Source: Thiobacillus denitrificans ATCC 25259 (GTDB taxonomy: Bacteria > Pseudomonadota > Gammaproteobacteria > Burkholderiales > Thiobacillaceae). Taken from it: 64,000 bases of DNA. Positions 27,679 to 36,890 of the stretch are shown piece after piece; within the stretch, counting starts at the first letter, position 1, and each line of letters starts with the position of its first letter. The translations under genes and the position numbers were made by a program. The stretch lies in contig NC_007404.1 of assembly GCF_000012745.1 (NCBI RefSeq), positions 2,294,001-2,358,000 on the forward strand. The letters run 5' to 3'. The notes below the pieces were generated by a model, which saw only the letters and a list, made by a program, of their open reading frames with translations, did not search any database and was not told the origin of the DNA.

Positions 27679-30219
27679 ATGGCCAAGCGCGACCCGCTTT
27701 CCACCTACACCGAGAAACGCGATTTTTCGATCAGCCCGGAGCCAGTGTCGGGCGGCCAGGCCAATGAGGCGGCGCGCTCGTTCGTCGTGCAGAAACACTG
27801 GGCGACGCGACTGCATTACGACTTCCGGCTCGAACTCGACGGCAGCATGAAAAGCTGGGCCGTACCGAAGGGGCCGAGCCTCGACCCCGCGGACAAGCGC
27901 ATGGCCGTGCACGTCGAGGACCACCCGATCGCCTACAACGCGTTCGAGGGGACGATCCCGCCCAGGCAATACGGCGCCGGCAAGGTCATCATCTGGGACA
28001 AAGGCACCTGGGTTCCGCTCGTCGATCCGCGCCGCGGCTACGAGGAAGGCCATCTCAAATTCGAACTCCACGGTCACAAGCTGCAGGGGCGGTGGGCGCT
28101 CGTGCGCATGAAGGGTAAAGGCGAAGCCAAGGAGCCCTGGCTCCTGATCAAGGAAAAGGACGAACATGCGCGCCCCGCCGCCGACTACAGCGTCGTCGAC
28201 GCCCTGCCCGACAGCGTCGCGGACAAGGACGACGCCGCGGCCGTGACGAAGGCCGCGGCGCCGCGGCGGCGTGCAGGCGAAACGCCGCGCCCGCGCAAGG
28301 CGCGCGCGGCGAAGGCCACGGAAAAAGCGGGCGCGGCGGCCGTCGAGGGCGCGGTGAAAAGCGCGCTGCCGGCGACGCTGGCCCCCCAGCTCGCGACGCT
28401 CGCCGACAAGCCGCCGGACGACGGCGACGGCTGGGTCTACGAGGTAAAGTTCGACGGCTATCGCATGCTCGCGCGCATCGACAAGACGGTCCGCCTGTTC
28501 ACGCGCAACGGCAACGACTGGAGCCACAGGCTCGCGCCGCTGGTCAAGGCGATCGAAGCGGCCGGGCTGCGGCCCGGCTGGCTCGACGGCGAGGTCGTCG
28601 TACCGAACGCGGCCGGCGTGCCGGACTTCCAGGCGCTGCAGAACGCCTTCGACCAGGCGCGCGCGGACGCCATCGTCTACTACGTCTTCGACCTGCCGTT
28701 CTACGACGGTTACGACCTGCGCGCGGCGCCGCTCGTCGCGCGCAAGGCGCTGCTCGCGGGCTTGCTCGACACGCCGCACAGCGACGCGCTGCGCTTGAGT
28801 GAAAGCTTCGACGCAGCGCCGCGCGACATCCTCGCATCAGCCTGCAAGATGGGGCTCGAGGGCGTGATCGCGAAGCGCCGCGACGCGCCCTACGTCTCGC
28901 GCCGCTCGACCGACTGGCTCAAGCTCAAGTGCACGCGGCGCCAGGAATTCGTGATCGGCGGCTACACCGATCCGCGCGGCTCCCGGCCCGGGCTCGGCTC
29001 GCTGCTGCTCGGCGTGCACGACGCGCGCGGCGAACTCGTCTACGCCGGCAACGTCGGCACCGGCTTCGACCACGGCACGCTCGGCGATCTCAGGAAAAAA
29101 CTCGCGGCGCACGCGCGCGACACGAGCCCGTTCGTCGACGCGACGGGCATCGCGGGCAAGCCGCACTGGGTCGACCCCAAACTTGTCGCCGAGGTGTCGT
29201 TCGGCGAATGGACCAAGAGCGGCCGGATCCGCCACGCGGTGTTCGAGGGGCTGCGGCTCGACAAGCGCGCGGCCAGCGTCGTCCGCGAGGAACCCGTTGC
29301 CGCGGCGGCCGCCGCCCCGCGCCTGCCGGCCGATCTGAAGGTCTCGCACCCGGAGCGCGTGGTCGACAAGGCGAGCGGCACCACCAAGCTCGCGCTCATC
29401 GCCTACTACGCGCGGGTCGCCCCGCTGATGATGCCGCACCTGAAGGCGCGGCCGGTGTCGCTGGTGCGCGCGCCCGACGGCGTGGGCGGATCGCTCTTTT
29501 TCCAGAAGCACGTCGAGGCGTCGCAGATGCGCGGCGTCAAGACGCTGCCGCGCACGCTCGACCCGGGTCACGCGCCGCTCATCGAGGTCGCCGCGGCCGA
29601 GGGCCTGCTGACCGCAGCGCAGATGAACGTGATCGAATTCCATACCTGGAACGCGCGCAAGACCCGGATCGACAAGCCGGACCGCATGACCTTCGACCTC
29701 GATCCCGGCGAGGGCGTCGGCTGGACCACGGTGCAGGAATCCGCCCACCTCGTGCGCGAATTTCTCTCCCAGCTCGGGCTGGCGTCGTTTCTCAAGACCA
29801 GCGGCGGCAAGGGCCTGCACATCGTCGTGCCGCTCAAGCGCCTGCACGACTGGGATACGGTCAAGGATTTTTCGCACGCGATCGTGCGCCATCTCGCGAG
29901 GACGCTGCCGCAACGCTTTGCCGCCAAGAGCGGGCCGAAAAACCGGGTCGGCAAGATCTTCATCGATTACCTGCGCAACGGCTTCGGCGCGACCACGGTC
30001 GCCGCCTGGTCGGTGCGCGCACGCCCAGGGCTCGGCGTCTCGGTGCCACTCGAATGGCGCGAACTCGACGCGCTCACGAGCGCTGCGCAGTGGACGGTCC
30101 CGAACATCGACTCGCGCCTCGAAATCGGCAACGCGCCGTGGGAGGCCTACGACGCCTCGAGCCACAGCCTGACCCGGGCGATGAAGACGCTGGGCCACGT
30201 TCCGAAAACGCCGGCATAG
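27679..30219 (+). CDS. ligD: Multifunctional DNA ligase D (PE-ligase-polymerase)
   Basis: 846 residues with all three modules, in the Pseudomonas-type order. The 3'-phosphoesterase (about 1-165) includes KHWATRLHYDFRLELDG. The ATP-dependent ligase (about 225-530) has the adenylated lysine in YEVKFDGYRMLA. The polymerase/primase (about 555-846) has TFDLDPGEG and KTSGGKGLHIVVPL. It repairs double-strand breaks with Ku: end cleaning, fill-in, sealing. The PE-ligase linker is alanine/lysine-rich. Co-transcribed with ku. Confidence 0.97.
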   Translation: MAKRDPLSTYTEKRDFSISPEPVSGGQANEAARSFVVQKHWATRLHYDFRLELDGSMKSWAVPKGPSLDPADKRMAVHVEDHPIAYNAFEGTIPPRQYGAGKVIIWDKGTWVPLVDPRRGYEEGHLKFELHGHKLQGRWALVRMKGKGEAKEPWLLIKEKDEHARPAADYSVVDALPDSVADKDDAAAVTKAAAPRRRAGETPRPRKARAAKATEKAGAAAVEGAVKSALPATLAPQLATLADKPPDDGDGWVYEVKFDGYRMLARIDKTVRLFTRNGNDWSHRLAPLVKAIEAAGLRPGWLDGEVVVPNAAGVPDFQALQNAFDQARADAIVYYVFDLPFYDGYDLRAAPLVARKALLAGLLDTPHSDALRLSESFDAAPRDILASACKMGLEGVIAKRRDAPYVSRRSTDWLKLKCTRRQEFVIGGYTDPRGSRPGLGSLLLGVHDARGELVYAGNVGTGFDHGTLGDLRKKLAAHARDTSPFVDATGIAGKPHWVDPKLVAEVSFGEWTKSGRIRHAVFEGLRLDKRAASVVREEPVAAAAAAPRLPADLKVSHPERVVDKASGTTKLALIAYYARVAPLMMPHLKARPVSLVRAPDGVGGSLFFQKHVEASQMRGVKTLPRTLDPGHAPLIEVAAAEGLLTAAQMNVIEFHTWNARKTRIDKPDRMTFDLDPGEGVGWTTVQESAHLVREFLSQLGLASFLKTSGGKGLHIVVPLKRLHDWDTVKDFSHAIVRHLARTLPQRFAAKSGPKNRVGKIFIDYLRNGFGATTVAAWSVRARPGLGVSVPLEWRELDALTSAAQWTVPNIDSRLEIGNAPWEAYDASSHSLTRAMKTLGHVPKTPA

Positions 30220-30358
30220 GCCGCGTCCGACAACACGTCGCGCCGATCGCCCTTGAAGCACCGCGCGCCGCGCCGTGAAATAGAGGGGAGCGACCCTCGG
30301 CCCGCCCGATGTGGTCGCCACTCATCTTCCTTCAACCCGTGATGCGAAAGGACACACC

Positions 30359-30844
30359 ATGACCACAGCAAAACAGAAGGACGCCTGCGATCTGCTCGAC
30401 GCCGATCACAAGGCGGTCAAGAAGATGTTCGGTGAATTCGAGGAACTGACCGAGGCGCGCGGCAATACCCGTGAGAAGAAACGCGCGCTCGCGGAGAAGA
30501 TCTGCCGCGAACTGACGGTCCATACCCGGATCGAGGAGGAGATCTTCTATCCCGGCATCCGCAACGCGATCCGCGACGAGCTCATGATGAGCGAGGCCGA
30601 AGTCGAGCACGAAAGCGCCAAGCAGCTCATCGCGCAGATCCAGGCCATGGAGCCGGGTGACGCGCACTACGACGCCAAGGTGATGGTGCTCGGCGAATAC
30701 GTCGACCACCACGTCAAGGAGGAGCGCAACGAGATGTTCCCCAAGGCGCGCGCGACCAAGGTCGACCTCGTGAAGATGCGCGATGCGCTGCAGGCGCGCA
30801 AGGAGGAACTGATGGCGGAATACGAGGAAAAGGCCGCGGCCTGA
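30359..30844 (+). CDS. Hemerythrin-like HHE-domain protein
   Basis: 161 residues. Di-iron ligand pattern: DADHKAVKKMF (His about 17), ELTVHTRIEEEIFYP (H plus E), EVEHESAKQLI, and YVDHHVKEERNEMFP. This is the HHE cation-binding domain with an added C-terminal helix. Such proteins sense or store oxygen or react with NO and peroxide; the role here is not known. I start at the ATG at 30359, preceded by AAAGGA, rather than at 30311. It follows ligD on the same strand. Confidence 0.9.
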   Translation: MTTAKQKDACDLLDADHKAVKKMFGEFEELTEARGNTREKKRALAEKICRELTVHTRIEEEIFYPGIRNAIRDELMMSEAEVEHESAKQLIAQIQAMEPGDAHYDAKVMVLGEYVDHHVKEERNEMFPKARATKVDLVKMRDALQARKEELMAEYEEKAAA

Positions 30845-30950
30845 TGCAGACCCGGGCGGGGCGACTCTCCGCCCTACCCCCGCGCCCGGCGACGCCGGGA
30901 CGCCAACACACCTCGCGCGCGGTGGGACTCCCCGTGCGACGAGGCGATCC

Positions 30951-30958
30951 CCCTACAT
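30951..30958 (-). promoter_or_regulatory. TGTAGG-type motif between hemerythrin and 31023 gene
   Basis: CCCTACAT on the plus strand (ATGTAGGG on the minus strand), in a 178-bp intergenic gap that otherwise has no visible gene. It lies near two convergent 3' ends, which weakens a promoter interpretation. Confidence 0.25.
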
Positions 30959-31022
30959 GGAAGTGGCATCCCCTGCCGGCACGGCGGGGGCAGACCAGCG
31001 AAACGCGGGCCGCAGGCGCCGT

Positions 31023-31574
31023 TCAGAGGCTGCGCACGACTCGCTCGCTGCGCTGACGCAGTTCGCGCATCGCGGCGTGCAATTGCTGCGGCGTGAGCGG
31101 GTGGACGACCAGCGCCCAGCGTCCCTGCCGGATCGCACGCCGCACCGTGGAGATCACGCGGCTGTGGTCGGGCCGCGCGGTGAGCAGACCGCCGAGCAGC
31201 AGCCCGATCGCGCCGGCGAAGGCGACGAAGCCGAACAAGGCCATGCCCGGCGTGCTCCTGACCGCCGGATTTCCCGCGGCCATCAGGCCGAGCCAGATCA
31301 ACACCCCGATCGCGCCGCCGACGAATCCCATCACCAGGTGGGTGCGGATCATCGTCCGCCAGATTCCCGCCTGCTCGGGCTCGAGCTTGCGCGAGAACGC
31401 CGGTGTCGGAGCAGCGGCGTCGTCTTCCGGTCCGATCAGATAGACCTGGGCATCGTCGACCTGCGCGGCGCGCTTGAGCTCCTGCGCCACGCTCTCGGCC
31501 TGCGCCTTGCTGGCGAACAGCGCCGCAACCTTGGTCAGCGAGCGTTCACCGAACAGCAGTTGCTTCAGTCTCAT
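31023..31574 (-). CDS. Two-helix membrane protein of the stress cluster
   Basis: 183 residues. A soluble N-terminal domain (KVAALFASKAQAESVAQELK; AQVYLIGPEDD) recalls the ferredoxin-like half of general-stress proteins. Two membrane helices follow (HLVMGFVGGAIGVLIWLGLM; MALFGFVAFAGAIGLLLGGL), then a basic C-terminal domain (RWALVVHPLTPQQLHAAM). Similar in plan to the glycine-zipper protein at 25477. Likely senses or modulates membrane stress; no enzyme motif. Confidence 0.75.
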   Translation of the reverse strand: MRLKQLLFGERSLTKVAALFASKAQAESVAQELKRAAQVDDAQVYLIGPEDDAAAPTPAFSRKLEPEQAGIWRTMIRTHLVMGFVGGAIGVLIWLGLMAAGNPAVRSTPGMALFGFVAFAGAIGLLLGGLLTARPDHSRVISTVRRAIRQGRWALVVHPLTPQQLHAAMRELRQRSERVVRSL

Positions 31575-31724
31575 CGCCGCTCCTTATGCTGAGAAGACCG
31601 GCCGGCGGCGGGTAAATCGCCTCCCCTCGACGCAGCAACGGCTGCGCAAAGCGCGCAGCCGTCGTACCCGCCGCCTGCGCGGCTTGAGCGCCGGCGACCG
31701 GGGTCGCCCGCTCGATGGAACCGG

Positions 31725-31940
31725 TCAATGGAACCAGTCGTCGCGCGCGCGCGTCTGCCAGTCGTTGATCTGTCTTTCCGCTTCGTCCTTGGTGACCCCG
31801 TAGCGCTCCTGGATACGCCCGGCCAGCTGGTCGCGCTGCCCCTGGATCCTGTCGAAGTCGTCGTCGGTCAACTGTCCCCACTGCTCCTTGAGCTTGCCCT
31901 TGGCCTGCTTCCAGTTACCTTGGATGATGTCCCAGTTCAT
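31725..31940 (-). CDS. CsbD-family general stress protein
   Basis: 71 residues from MNWDIIQGNWKQAKGKLKEQ, matching the CsbD signature WxxxxGxWKQxKGKxKEQWG. Typical small, hydrophilic, helical stress proteins induced in stationary phase; molecular role unknown. The ORF is open five codons upstream, but AAGGAG sits directly before this ATG. Confidence 0.95.
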   Translation of the reverse strand: MNWDIIQGNWKQAKGKLKEQWGQLTDDDFDRIQGQRDQLAGRIQERYGVTKDEAERQINDWQTRARDDWFH

Positions 31941-31985
31941 GCTGTCTCCTTCCAATGCGTGTTCGTGAAGTGCGCCTGCGCGCGC

Positions 31986-32297
31986 TCAGGGTTGCACGAC
32001 GATGTCGTTGCGTACGTCCTTGACGTTGGCGACGCTGCGGGCGATCGACTCGGCCGCCTCGCGCTCGCTGGCGTTCTTGGCGAAGCCCGATAGCTGCACG
32101 GTGCCGTTGAGCGTCTTGACCTTGATCGCCATCGCACTGACGACGGGGCTTTCGGCAAAGCGTGCCTTGACCTGGGTCGTGATCGCCGAGTCGTCGACGA
32201 ACTGGCCGACCGTCGACTGGTCGCGCGTGACCGCGCAACCCGCAAGGCCGAGCGTGCTCGCGACGAATACCGCGGCAATGAGTTTTCCGGTCGCCAT
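31986..32297 (-). CDS. BON-domain lipoprotein
   Basis: 103 residues. Lipoprotein signal MATGKLIAAVFVASTLGLAG with lipobox LAGC at about 18-21. Then a BON domain (DDSAITTQVKARFAESPVVS; IKVKTLNGTVQLSGFAKNAS). Relative of OsmY/DolP, which bind phospholipid at the outer-membrane inner leaflet and guard envelope integrity. Lies between the PEP-CTERM gene and csbD on the same strand. Confidence 0.93.
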   Translation of the reverse strand: MATGKLIAAVFVASTLGLAGCAVTRDQSTVGQFVDDSAITTQVKARFAESPVVSAMAIKVKTLNGTVQLSGFAKNASEREAAESIARSVANVKDVRNDIVVQP

Positions 32298-32317
32298 GAT
32301 GATGTCCTTTTTGTTCC

Positions 32318-32338
32318 GGGGCGGGCGTCGCCCGCCCC
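32318..32338 (-). terminator. Perfect GC hairpin after the PEP-CTERM gene
   Basis: GGGGCGGGC-GTC-GCCCGCCCC, a nine-base-pair perfect stem with a three-base loop, 20 bp after the PEP-CTERM stop. There is no T-run on either strand, so it is either a weak terminator or an mRNA-end stabiliser between the PEP-CTERM and BON genes. Confidence 0.4.
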
Positions 32339-32358
32339 TTGCGCGACCCGACTAAGGC

Positions 32359-33060
32359 TTAGGCCTTGGTCGTCAGGCCGCGACGACGGCTGACCTGCCA
32401 GCCGATGAGGCCGAGGCCGGCGAGCATCATCGCGTAGGTCTCGGCTTCCGGGATCGGCGCCGTGGCGACGGTCAGGCCGCCGTACTTCTTGTCGACGAAG
32501 GCCATCGACGAACCGGCGTTCGTCTCGCCGATCAACAGATTCTGCCAGGTGACATTGACGGTCTGCGCGTCGGTCCAGCTCGAGATGTCGGTCGAGTTGC
32601 TGGCGGACCAGTTGGTCGTGCCGCCGCTGCTGATGACGTCCAGCGGCGCGTCGGGCGCGATCGCGGTCGTCACGTCGGAGAGCGGATTCGCGACGTCGAA
32701 GACGCGAACCTGGCCCGCGACGTTGGCGCTGCTGCCGCCGCCGAGCAGCATGTAGTCGCCGCGCTCGGTCATGTCGACGCTCGAGAAGTTGTAGCCGCTG
32801 TGGGCGGTGACCTGGACGTTGACCGTGTTATTGGTCAGGTCGATGCCTGCGCCGTTGAGCGATTCGGCCTGGAATTCCACCGGCGTGAACGACAGGGTGT
32901 CGCCGACCAGGGTCGGGGTGCCGAATAGGCCCAGCAATTCGTCGTCGAAGGTGTAGTCGACGGTATCTCCGGTCAGCGTGACGGACGCCGCCGACGCTGC
33001 GCCGGACAGTGCTTGCCCAAGCAGGAAGACAGCTACTGCCGCTTTTTTCATATGCTTCAT
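32359..33060 (-). CDS. PEP-CTERM-sorted extracellular protein
   Basis: 233 residues. Signal peptide MKHMKKAAVAVFLLGQALSG, a beta-rich polar exterior (many T, S, N, D), and at the C-terminus the sorting signal PIPEAETYAMMLAGLGLIGW followed by QVSRRR. Such proteins are processed by exosortase and linked to exopolysaccharide or biofilm matrix. No exosortase lies in this window. Start chosen at 33060 (AAGGAG upstream) rather than at 33144. Ligand or structural role unknown. Confidence 0.9.
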   Translation of the reverse strand: MKHMKKAAVAVFLLGQALSGAASAASVTLTGDTVDYTFDDELLGLFGTPTLVGDTLSFTPVEFQAESLNGAGIDLTNNTVNVQVTAHSGYNFSSVDMTERGDYMLLGGGSSANVAGQVRVFDVANPLSDVTTAIAPDAPLDVISSGGTTNWSASNSTDISSWTDAQTVNVTWQNLLIGETNAGSSMAFVDKKYGGLTVATAPIPEAETYAMMLAGLGLIGWQVSRRRGLTTKA

Positions 33061-33291
33061 GGATCGCTCCTTAAAATTGCCTTTGGGAATAGAAGAACCT
33101 GGGCTGGCCAGGCTCTCGACCGTCCCTCTCGCGAGGTTCGGCATGTGCTTGAAGCGGACACGAAATGCATGCGCGGATCGCGCTTCGCGCCCGTTTCAGG
33201 CTCGACGCGCGGGAAGCAGACGCTCCGCACGACATGCTGGAACTCTACGAGCGGCGCGGGTTTCCGCCCATCGGCCCGCCGCGCTTTAGGG

Positions 33292-33300
33292 TGTAGGAAT
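33292..33300 (+). promoter_or_regulatory. TGTAGG-type motif upstream of the PEP-CTERM gene
   Basis: TGTAGGAAT, about 230 bp upstream of the PEP-CTERM start, in a 277-bp gap without a gene. Part of the recurring motif set. Confidence 0.25.
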
Positions 33301-33337
33301 CGGCGAAGCCTTGTTGAGGGAAGGCGCTGTCGGACAC

Positions 33338-34507
33338 TCAGTCGCCCAACAGTTCGCCTATCGACCTGAAGTCCTCGATGTGGTCGCAGATCGCCTTGAT
33401 CGCGATCATGATCGGCATGCCGAGCAGCAGCCCCCAGGCGCCCCACAGCCAGCCCCAGAACAGCACGCCGATGAAGATCACGACCGCGTTCATGCGGTTG
33501 GCGCGGCCGGTGAGCCAGGGCATGAGGAGGTAGCCCTCGAGGCTGTTGATGACGAGCGAAACGCCGCCGACCGTCAGCGCCGTGCTCACGCTGCCGAATT
33601 GCAGCAGCCCGACCAGCGCCGCCCCGCCGGCGACGATCACCGCGCCGAGATAGGGAATGATGTTGAGCACCCCGGCGACGACGCCCCAGAGCGCCGCGTG
33701 CTCGACGCCGAGCCAGCTGAACGCGGCCCAGGTGGCGAGGCCGACGATGGCGCCGGCGAAGGCCTGCACCAGCAGGTAGCGCTGGATCTGCACGCTGATT
33801 TCGTTCAGCACCTGCAGCGTTATCTTCTTTTTGCTGAACGCGGGGCCCGAAATCTGCACCAGCTTGCGGCGGTAGGTGTCGCCGGAAATCATCATGAAAA
33901 AGGCGAGGAAGAGCACCATGACCGCGAGGCTCACGATCGAGAGGGCGCCGAGCGTACCGTTCCACAGATAGTCCTCGAGGCGGAAGCGCGGCTCTTCGAT
34001 CTGCACGCGCGTCACGCCGCGCGGGACGACCGGATCGGACGCGGTTTCGCGCGCCGCGCGCTCGATCTGGCTGGCCGCTTCCTGGACGTTGCCGATCGCG
34101 CCGCTTTCGAGCCCTGCAATCTCCTTCTGCACGGTGCGGCGCAGTTTTTTCGCCGCCTGCGGCAGGGTTTCGATCATTCCGATGGCCTCGTCGCGCAGCG
34201 AATACGCGAGCGATCCGCCCGCACCGACGATCAGCGCCAGCAGCAGCGACGCGCCGACGATCTGCGGCACGTGCAGCCGGCCGAGCAGACGCATGGGCGG
34301 CGCCAGCGCGTAACTGATGATGACGGCGAGCACGAGCGGGATGAACACGGCCTGCGCCCAGTCGAGCACGAACACCGTCGACAGCACGCTGAGCAACAGA
34401 AGCGGCCCGTTGCGGTTTTCGCCGGAGAGCTGTACGGCCGGCGTGTCAACGTCGCACTGCGCATCGCGGGCAGCAGTCACCGGGCTGGCAGGTTTGTTCT
34501 CGTCCAT
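33338..34507 (-). CDS. AI-2E/PerM-family transporter
   Basis: 389 residues starting MDENKPASPVTAARDAQCDV; an upstream reading of the same frame goes through the asmA gene and is rejected. Eight or so membrane helices include SVLSTVFVLDWAQAVFIPLV and VSLAVMVLFLAFFMMISG. The family motif region GVVAGVLNIIPYLGAVIVAG is present. Members export diverse solutes (autoinducer-2, Na+), and none can be assigned here. Last gene of the sod-hyp-asmA-AI-2E cluster. Confidence 0.9.
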   Translation of the reverse strand: MDENKPASPVTAARDAQCDVDTPAVQLSGENRNGPLLLLSVLSTVFVLDWAQAVFIPLVLAVIISYALAPPMRLLGRLHVPQIVGASLLLALIVGAGGSLAYSLRDEAIGMIETLPQAAKKLRRTVQKEIAGLESGAIGNVQEAASQIERAARETASDPVVPRGVTRVQIEEPRFRLEDYLWNGTLGALSIVSLAVMVLFLAFFMMISGDTYRRKLVQISGPAFSKKKITLQVLNEISVQIQRYLLVQAFAGAIVGLATWAAFSWLGVEHAALWGVVAGVLNIIPYLGAVIVAGGAALVGLLQFGSVSTALTVGGVSLVINSLEGYLLMPWLTGRANRMNAVVIFIGVLFWGWLWGAWGLLLGMPIMIAIKAICDHIEDFRSIGELLGD

Positions 34508-34533
34508 GTTCGCGCCCCTTTTCTCGGCGGGGG

Positions 34534-36432
34534 TCAGGGCGACTGCCGGGCCTCGGCGATCAGGCGGCGGCACGCGCTGTCTTCCGCAGTGTTCGCTTCG
34601 ATCAGCGGCGCGAGCGCCAGCGCCGGGTTGACGATACCGAGCGCGAGCGCGCCGAGCCCGCGCAGCGCGAGCTTGCCCTTGTCGAGGCCGATGTCGGGCT
34701 TGGCGAAACGGCCCTCGATATGGATCGGGGTACGCAGGGAGGCGACGCGTAGTTTCTTCGACCTCGGCACGATCTCGAGATCGAGCCTTTCTTCGCCGAG
34801 GTCGACGGTGCCGCGGCCATCGATACGCACGACGTCGGTATCGAGCACCAGGCTGCGCGCCTCCATGACGCCATCTTTCACGCCGAAATCGGCGACGCCG
34901 CAATCGATGGTGATGATCTCGTCGCCGGTAAGCGTGAGCTTCAGCATCTCGAGCAGATGCAGGCCGACCGCCTCCATCATGAAACGGCTGACCGTTCCGC
35001 CGTCGACGACGAGCGCGAGCTTGCCGTCGGCGTTGCGGAGCATTTCGGCGACCGAGTCGCCCTTTCCGGCGAGGTCGAAGTCGCCGCTGACCCGGCCGAC
35101 CCTCGCCTTCTTGATACGGGCGTCCGGAAACAGGCGCGCCAGTTGCATCTTGCGCGCCTCGAGGTCGACCGCCGCCTCGATCGGGCCCTGTCGACCGTCG
35201 AGGCGGATCGTGCCCGCGAGCGTGCCGCCGGCGGCGTCGAACTTCAGCGGGTCGAGCGTCAGCACGCCGTTGTCGAGGCGCAGCCGGGTCGTGAGATTGT
35301 CGATCGGCAGCGCGTCGGGGCGCGCGATCGCGCCTGCGGTCAGCCGGACATCGGCATCCATGCGCCGCCAGCGCTCGGTCGAGAACGGGCGGTCGGGCAG
35401 CACGCCGCCGGCGCGATCCACCACCGGCTCGTCGCTTCCACCGATGACCGGCCCGAGGTCGCCGAGATCGAGCTTGTCCGAACGCAGCGTCGCCGCCAGT
35501 ACCGGCCGCTCGCCGGCACGATCGACCTGCAGGGTTCCGGCGACGTCGCTCTTGCCGACGCGGCCGCGGAAGTTCTCGTAACGCCACAGGCTGCCACGGT
35601 GGATCAGGCGACCCGCGGTTTCGTAAGGCGGCGTGCGCGGAAATACGGTGCCGATCAAGGGATAGAGGTGGCCGAGGCTCGCGCCCGCGACTTTGATCTG
35701 CAGATCGACCGCGGAGGGCTTGAGCAGATTGGTGATCCGGCCTGCAGCACTCGCGCGCGTCTGTCCGACGCGCCCCGCGACCGCGAGGCGGTACGGCTCC
35801 TGCTGTTCGCGCAGGCCGAGCACGCTTTCACCGCTGCCGCGGGCGACGATCGGCTCGCCCTTGTAGCGGCCCTCGACATCGAAGCGCAGCCCGCCGGTGG
35901 TCTCGCCAGCGTCCGGACGCACAGTCGCGACGCGCGCGCGCAGCGAGGTTTCGGCGGCCGGGTCGCTGTACGCCACCCGGCCATCGCTCACGGAGACGTG
36001 CTTGACGACGACACGCGCCTCCTCGTCGCGCTGCTCGCGGTCGAGCAGCCAGTTCTTGCGACCGTCGGCGCTCTTTTCGAGATCGACCTCGGCCCGGTCG
36101 AGGCGGACGTCGGCGAAAACCAGGTCACCGCCGAGCAGCGGGACAAGCTCGACGTGGAACGCGACCTGCCCGATGTCGAGCATGTTCTTTTGGGCCGCCC
36201 AGGACGGATTGGCAAAACTGACGTCGGCGGCGCCGATCCGGATCGCCGGCGGCCATGCGAGGCGGACCTTCAGGTCGCCGCCGATGCGCAGTTCGCGGCC
36301 GGTTTTCTCGGCGACGAGGCGCTCGATCGGATCACGCAGCGCGTTCCAGTTCGGCAGGGCAAAAAGAATGAGGACCGCCGCGACGACGACGGCGAAGCTG
36401 ATCGCGAACCATTTCAGCGCACGCCGCGCCAT
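34534..36432 (-). CDS. AsmA-family envelope protein
   Basis: 632 residues from MARRALKWFAISFAVVVAAV. One N-terminal signal-anchor helix. The AsmA N-terminal domain (NWNALRDPIERLVAEKTGRE; DVSFANPSWA) and C-terminal AsmA-2 region (LALVVDGGTVSRFMMEAVGL; TDVVRIDGRGTVDLGEERLD). AsmA-like proteins bridge inner and outer membranes and probably carry phospholipid. The upstream continuation to 36519 adds only low-complexity residues. Overlaps neither neighbour. Confidence 0.9.
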   Translation of the reverse strand: MARRALKWFAISFAVVVAAVLILFALPNWNALRDPIERLVAEKTGRELRIGGDLKVRLAWPPAIRIGAADVSFANPSWAAQKNMLDIGQVAFHVELVPLLGGDLVFADVRLDRAEVDLEKSADGRKNWLLDREQRDEEARVVVKHVSVSDGRVAYSDPAAETSLRARVATVRPDAGETTGGLRFDVEGRYKGEPIVARGSGESVLGLREQQEPYRLAVAGRVGQTRASAAGRITNLLKPSAVDLQIKVAGASLGHLYPLIGTVFPRTPPYETAGRLIHRGSLWRYENFRGRVGKSDVAGTLQVDRAGERPVLAATLRSDKLDLGDLGPVIGGSDEPVVDRAGGVLPDRPFSTERWRRMDADVRLTAGAIARPDALPIDNLTTRLRLDNGVLTLDPLKFDAAGGTLAGTIRLDGRQGPIEAAVDLEARKMQLARLFPDARIKKARVGRVSGDFDLAGKGDSVAEMLRNADGKLALVVDGGTVSRFMMEAVGLHLLEMLKLTLTGDEIITIDCGVADFGVKDGVMEARSLVLDTDVVRIDGRGTVDLGEERLDLEIVPRSKKLRVASLRTPIHIEGRFAKPDIGLDKGKLALRGLGALALGIVNPALALAPLIEANTAEDSACRRLIAEARQSP

Positions 36433-36481
36433 GGCCGCCGCTGACGCCCGTCGAGCGCAAGCGCCGAGGGCGACGACGCGC

Positions 36482-36859
36482 TCACGCGCCGCCTCCGGGG
36501 CTTTCGACCGCTGGCGCAAGCGCGGGCAGGCCGGCGAGTTCGTGGATGCGCGCGAGTACGCCGCGCGCGTCCGCGACGACCGCGAACAGCGAATGCAGGT
36601 AGGCGCGGCCGCCGCGGAACTCGTAGGCCTCCTCGAGGAAGCGCATCGCCTCGTGGACGAGGCGGCTGCCGCGCGCGCAGCAGCCTCGTTTGTAGTGCGC
36701 GATCAACGAGCGGATCACGTTCAGATGCTCGTCGCCGAGGTCGAAACATCGTGCGGCGGCGTTGCGTCGCGCGGTCTGCTCGATCTGCTCGGGGGTCACG
36801 TAGCGGACCGCGTCGTAGATCGGCGTTTCGCGGTCCGGCGTCGGGGTGCTGTCAGTCAT
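36482..36859 (-). CDS. Conserved-looking small protein, unknown family
   Basis: 125 residues from MTDSTPTPDRETPIYDAVRY. No signal or membrane segment. It has two cysteines in the string YKRGCCARGSRLVHEAMRFLE and a helical second half. Nothing recognised. Sits 50 bp before asmA and 31 bp after the superoxide dismutase gene on the same strand, so it is probably co-transcribed with both. Confidence 0.75.
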   Translation of the reverse strand: MTDSTPTPDRETPIYDAVRYVTPEQIEQTARRNAAARCFDLGDEHLNVIRSLIAHYKRGCCARGSRLVHEAMRFLEEAYEFRGGRAYLHSLFAVVADARGVLARIHELAGLPALAPAVESPGGGA

Positions 36860-36890
36860 ACGGTTTCCTCGGGCGGGGCGTCGAAGCTCG

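Noticed and set aside
25183-28779. Very long open frame on the minus strand opposite the PLD, Ku and LigD genes
   Set aside because: It is the GC-rich antisense shadow of well-supported plus-strand genes; its translation is a low-complexity Arg/Asp/Val mixture without domains.
33338-35587. Single 749-codon reading that would join AI-2E transporter to sequence in asmA
   Set aside because: The upstream half is out-of-frame asmA sequence. A proper start for the transporter (MDENKP) is at 34507.
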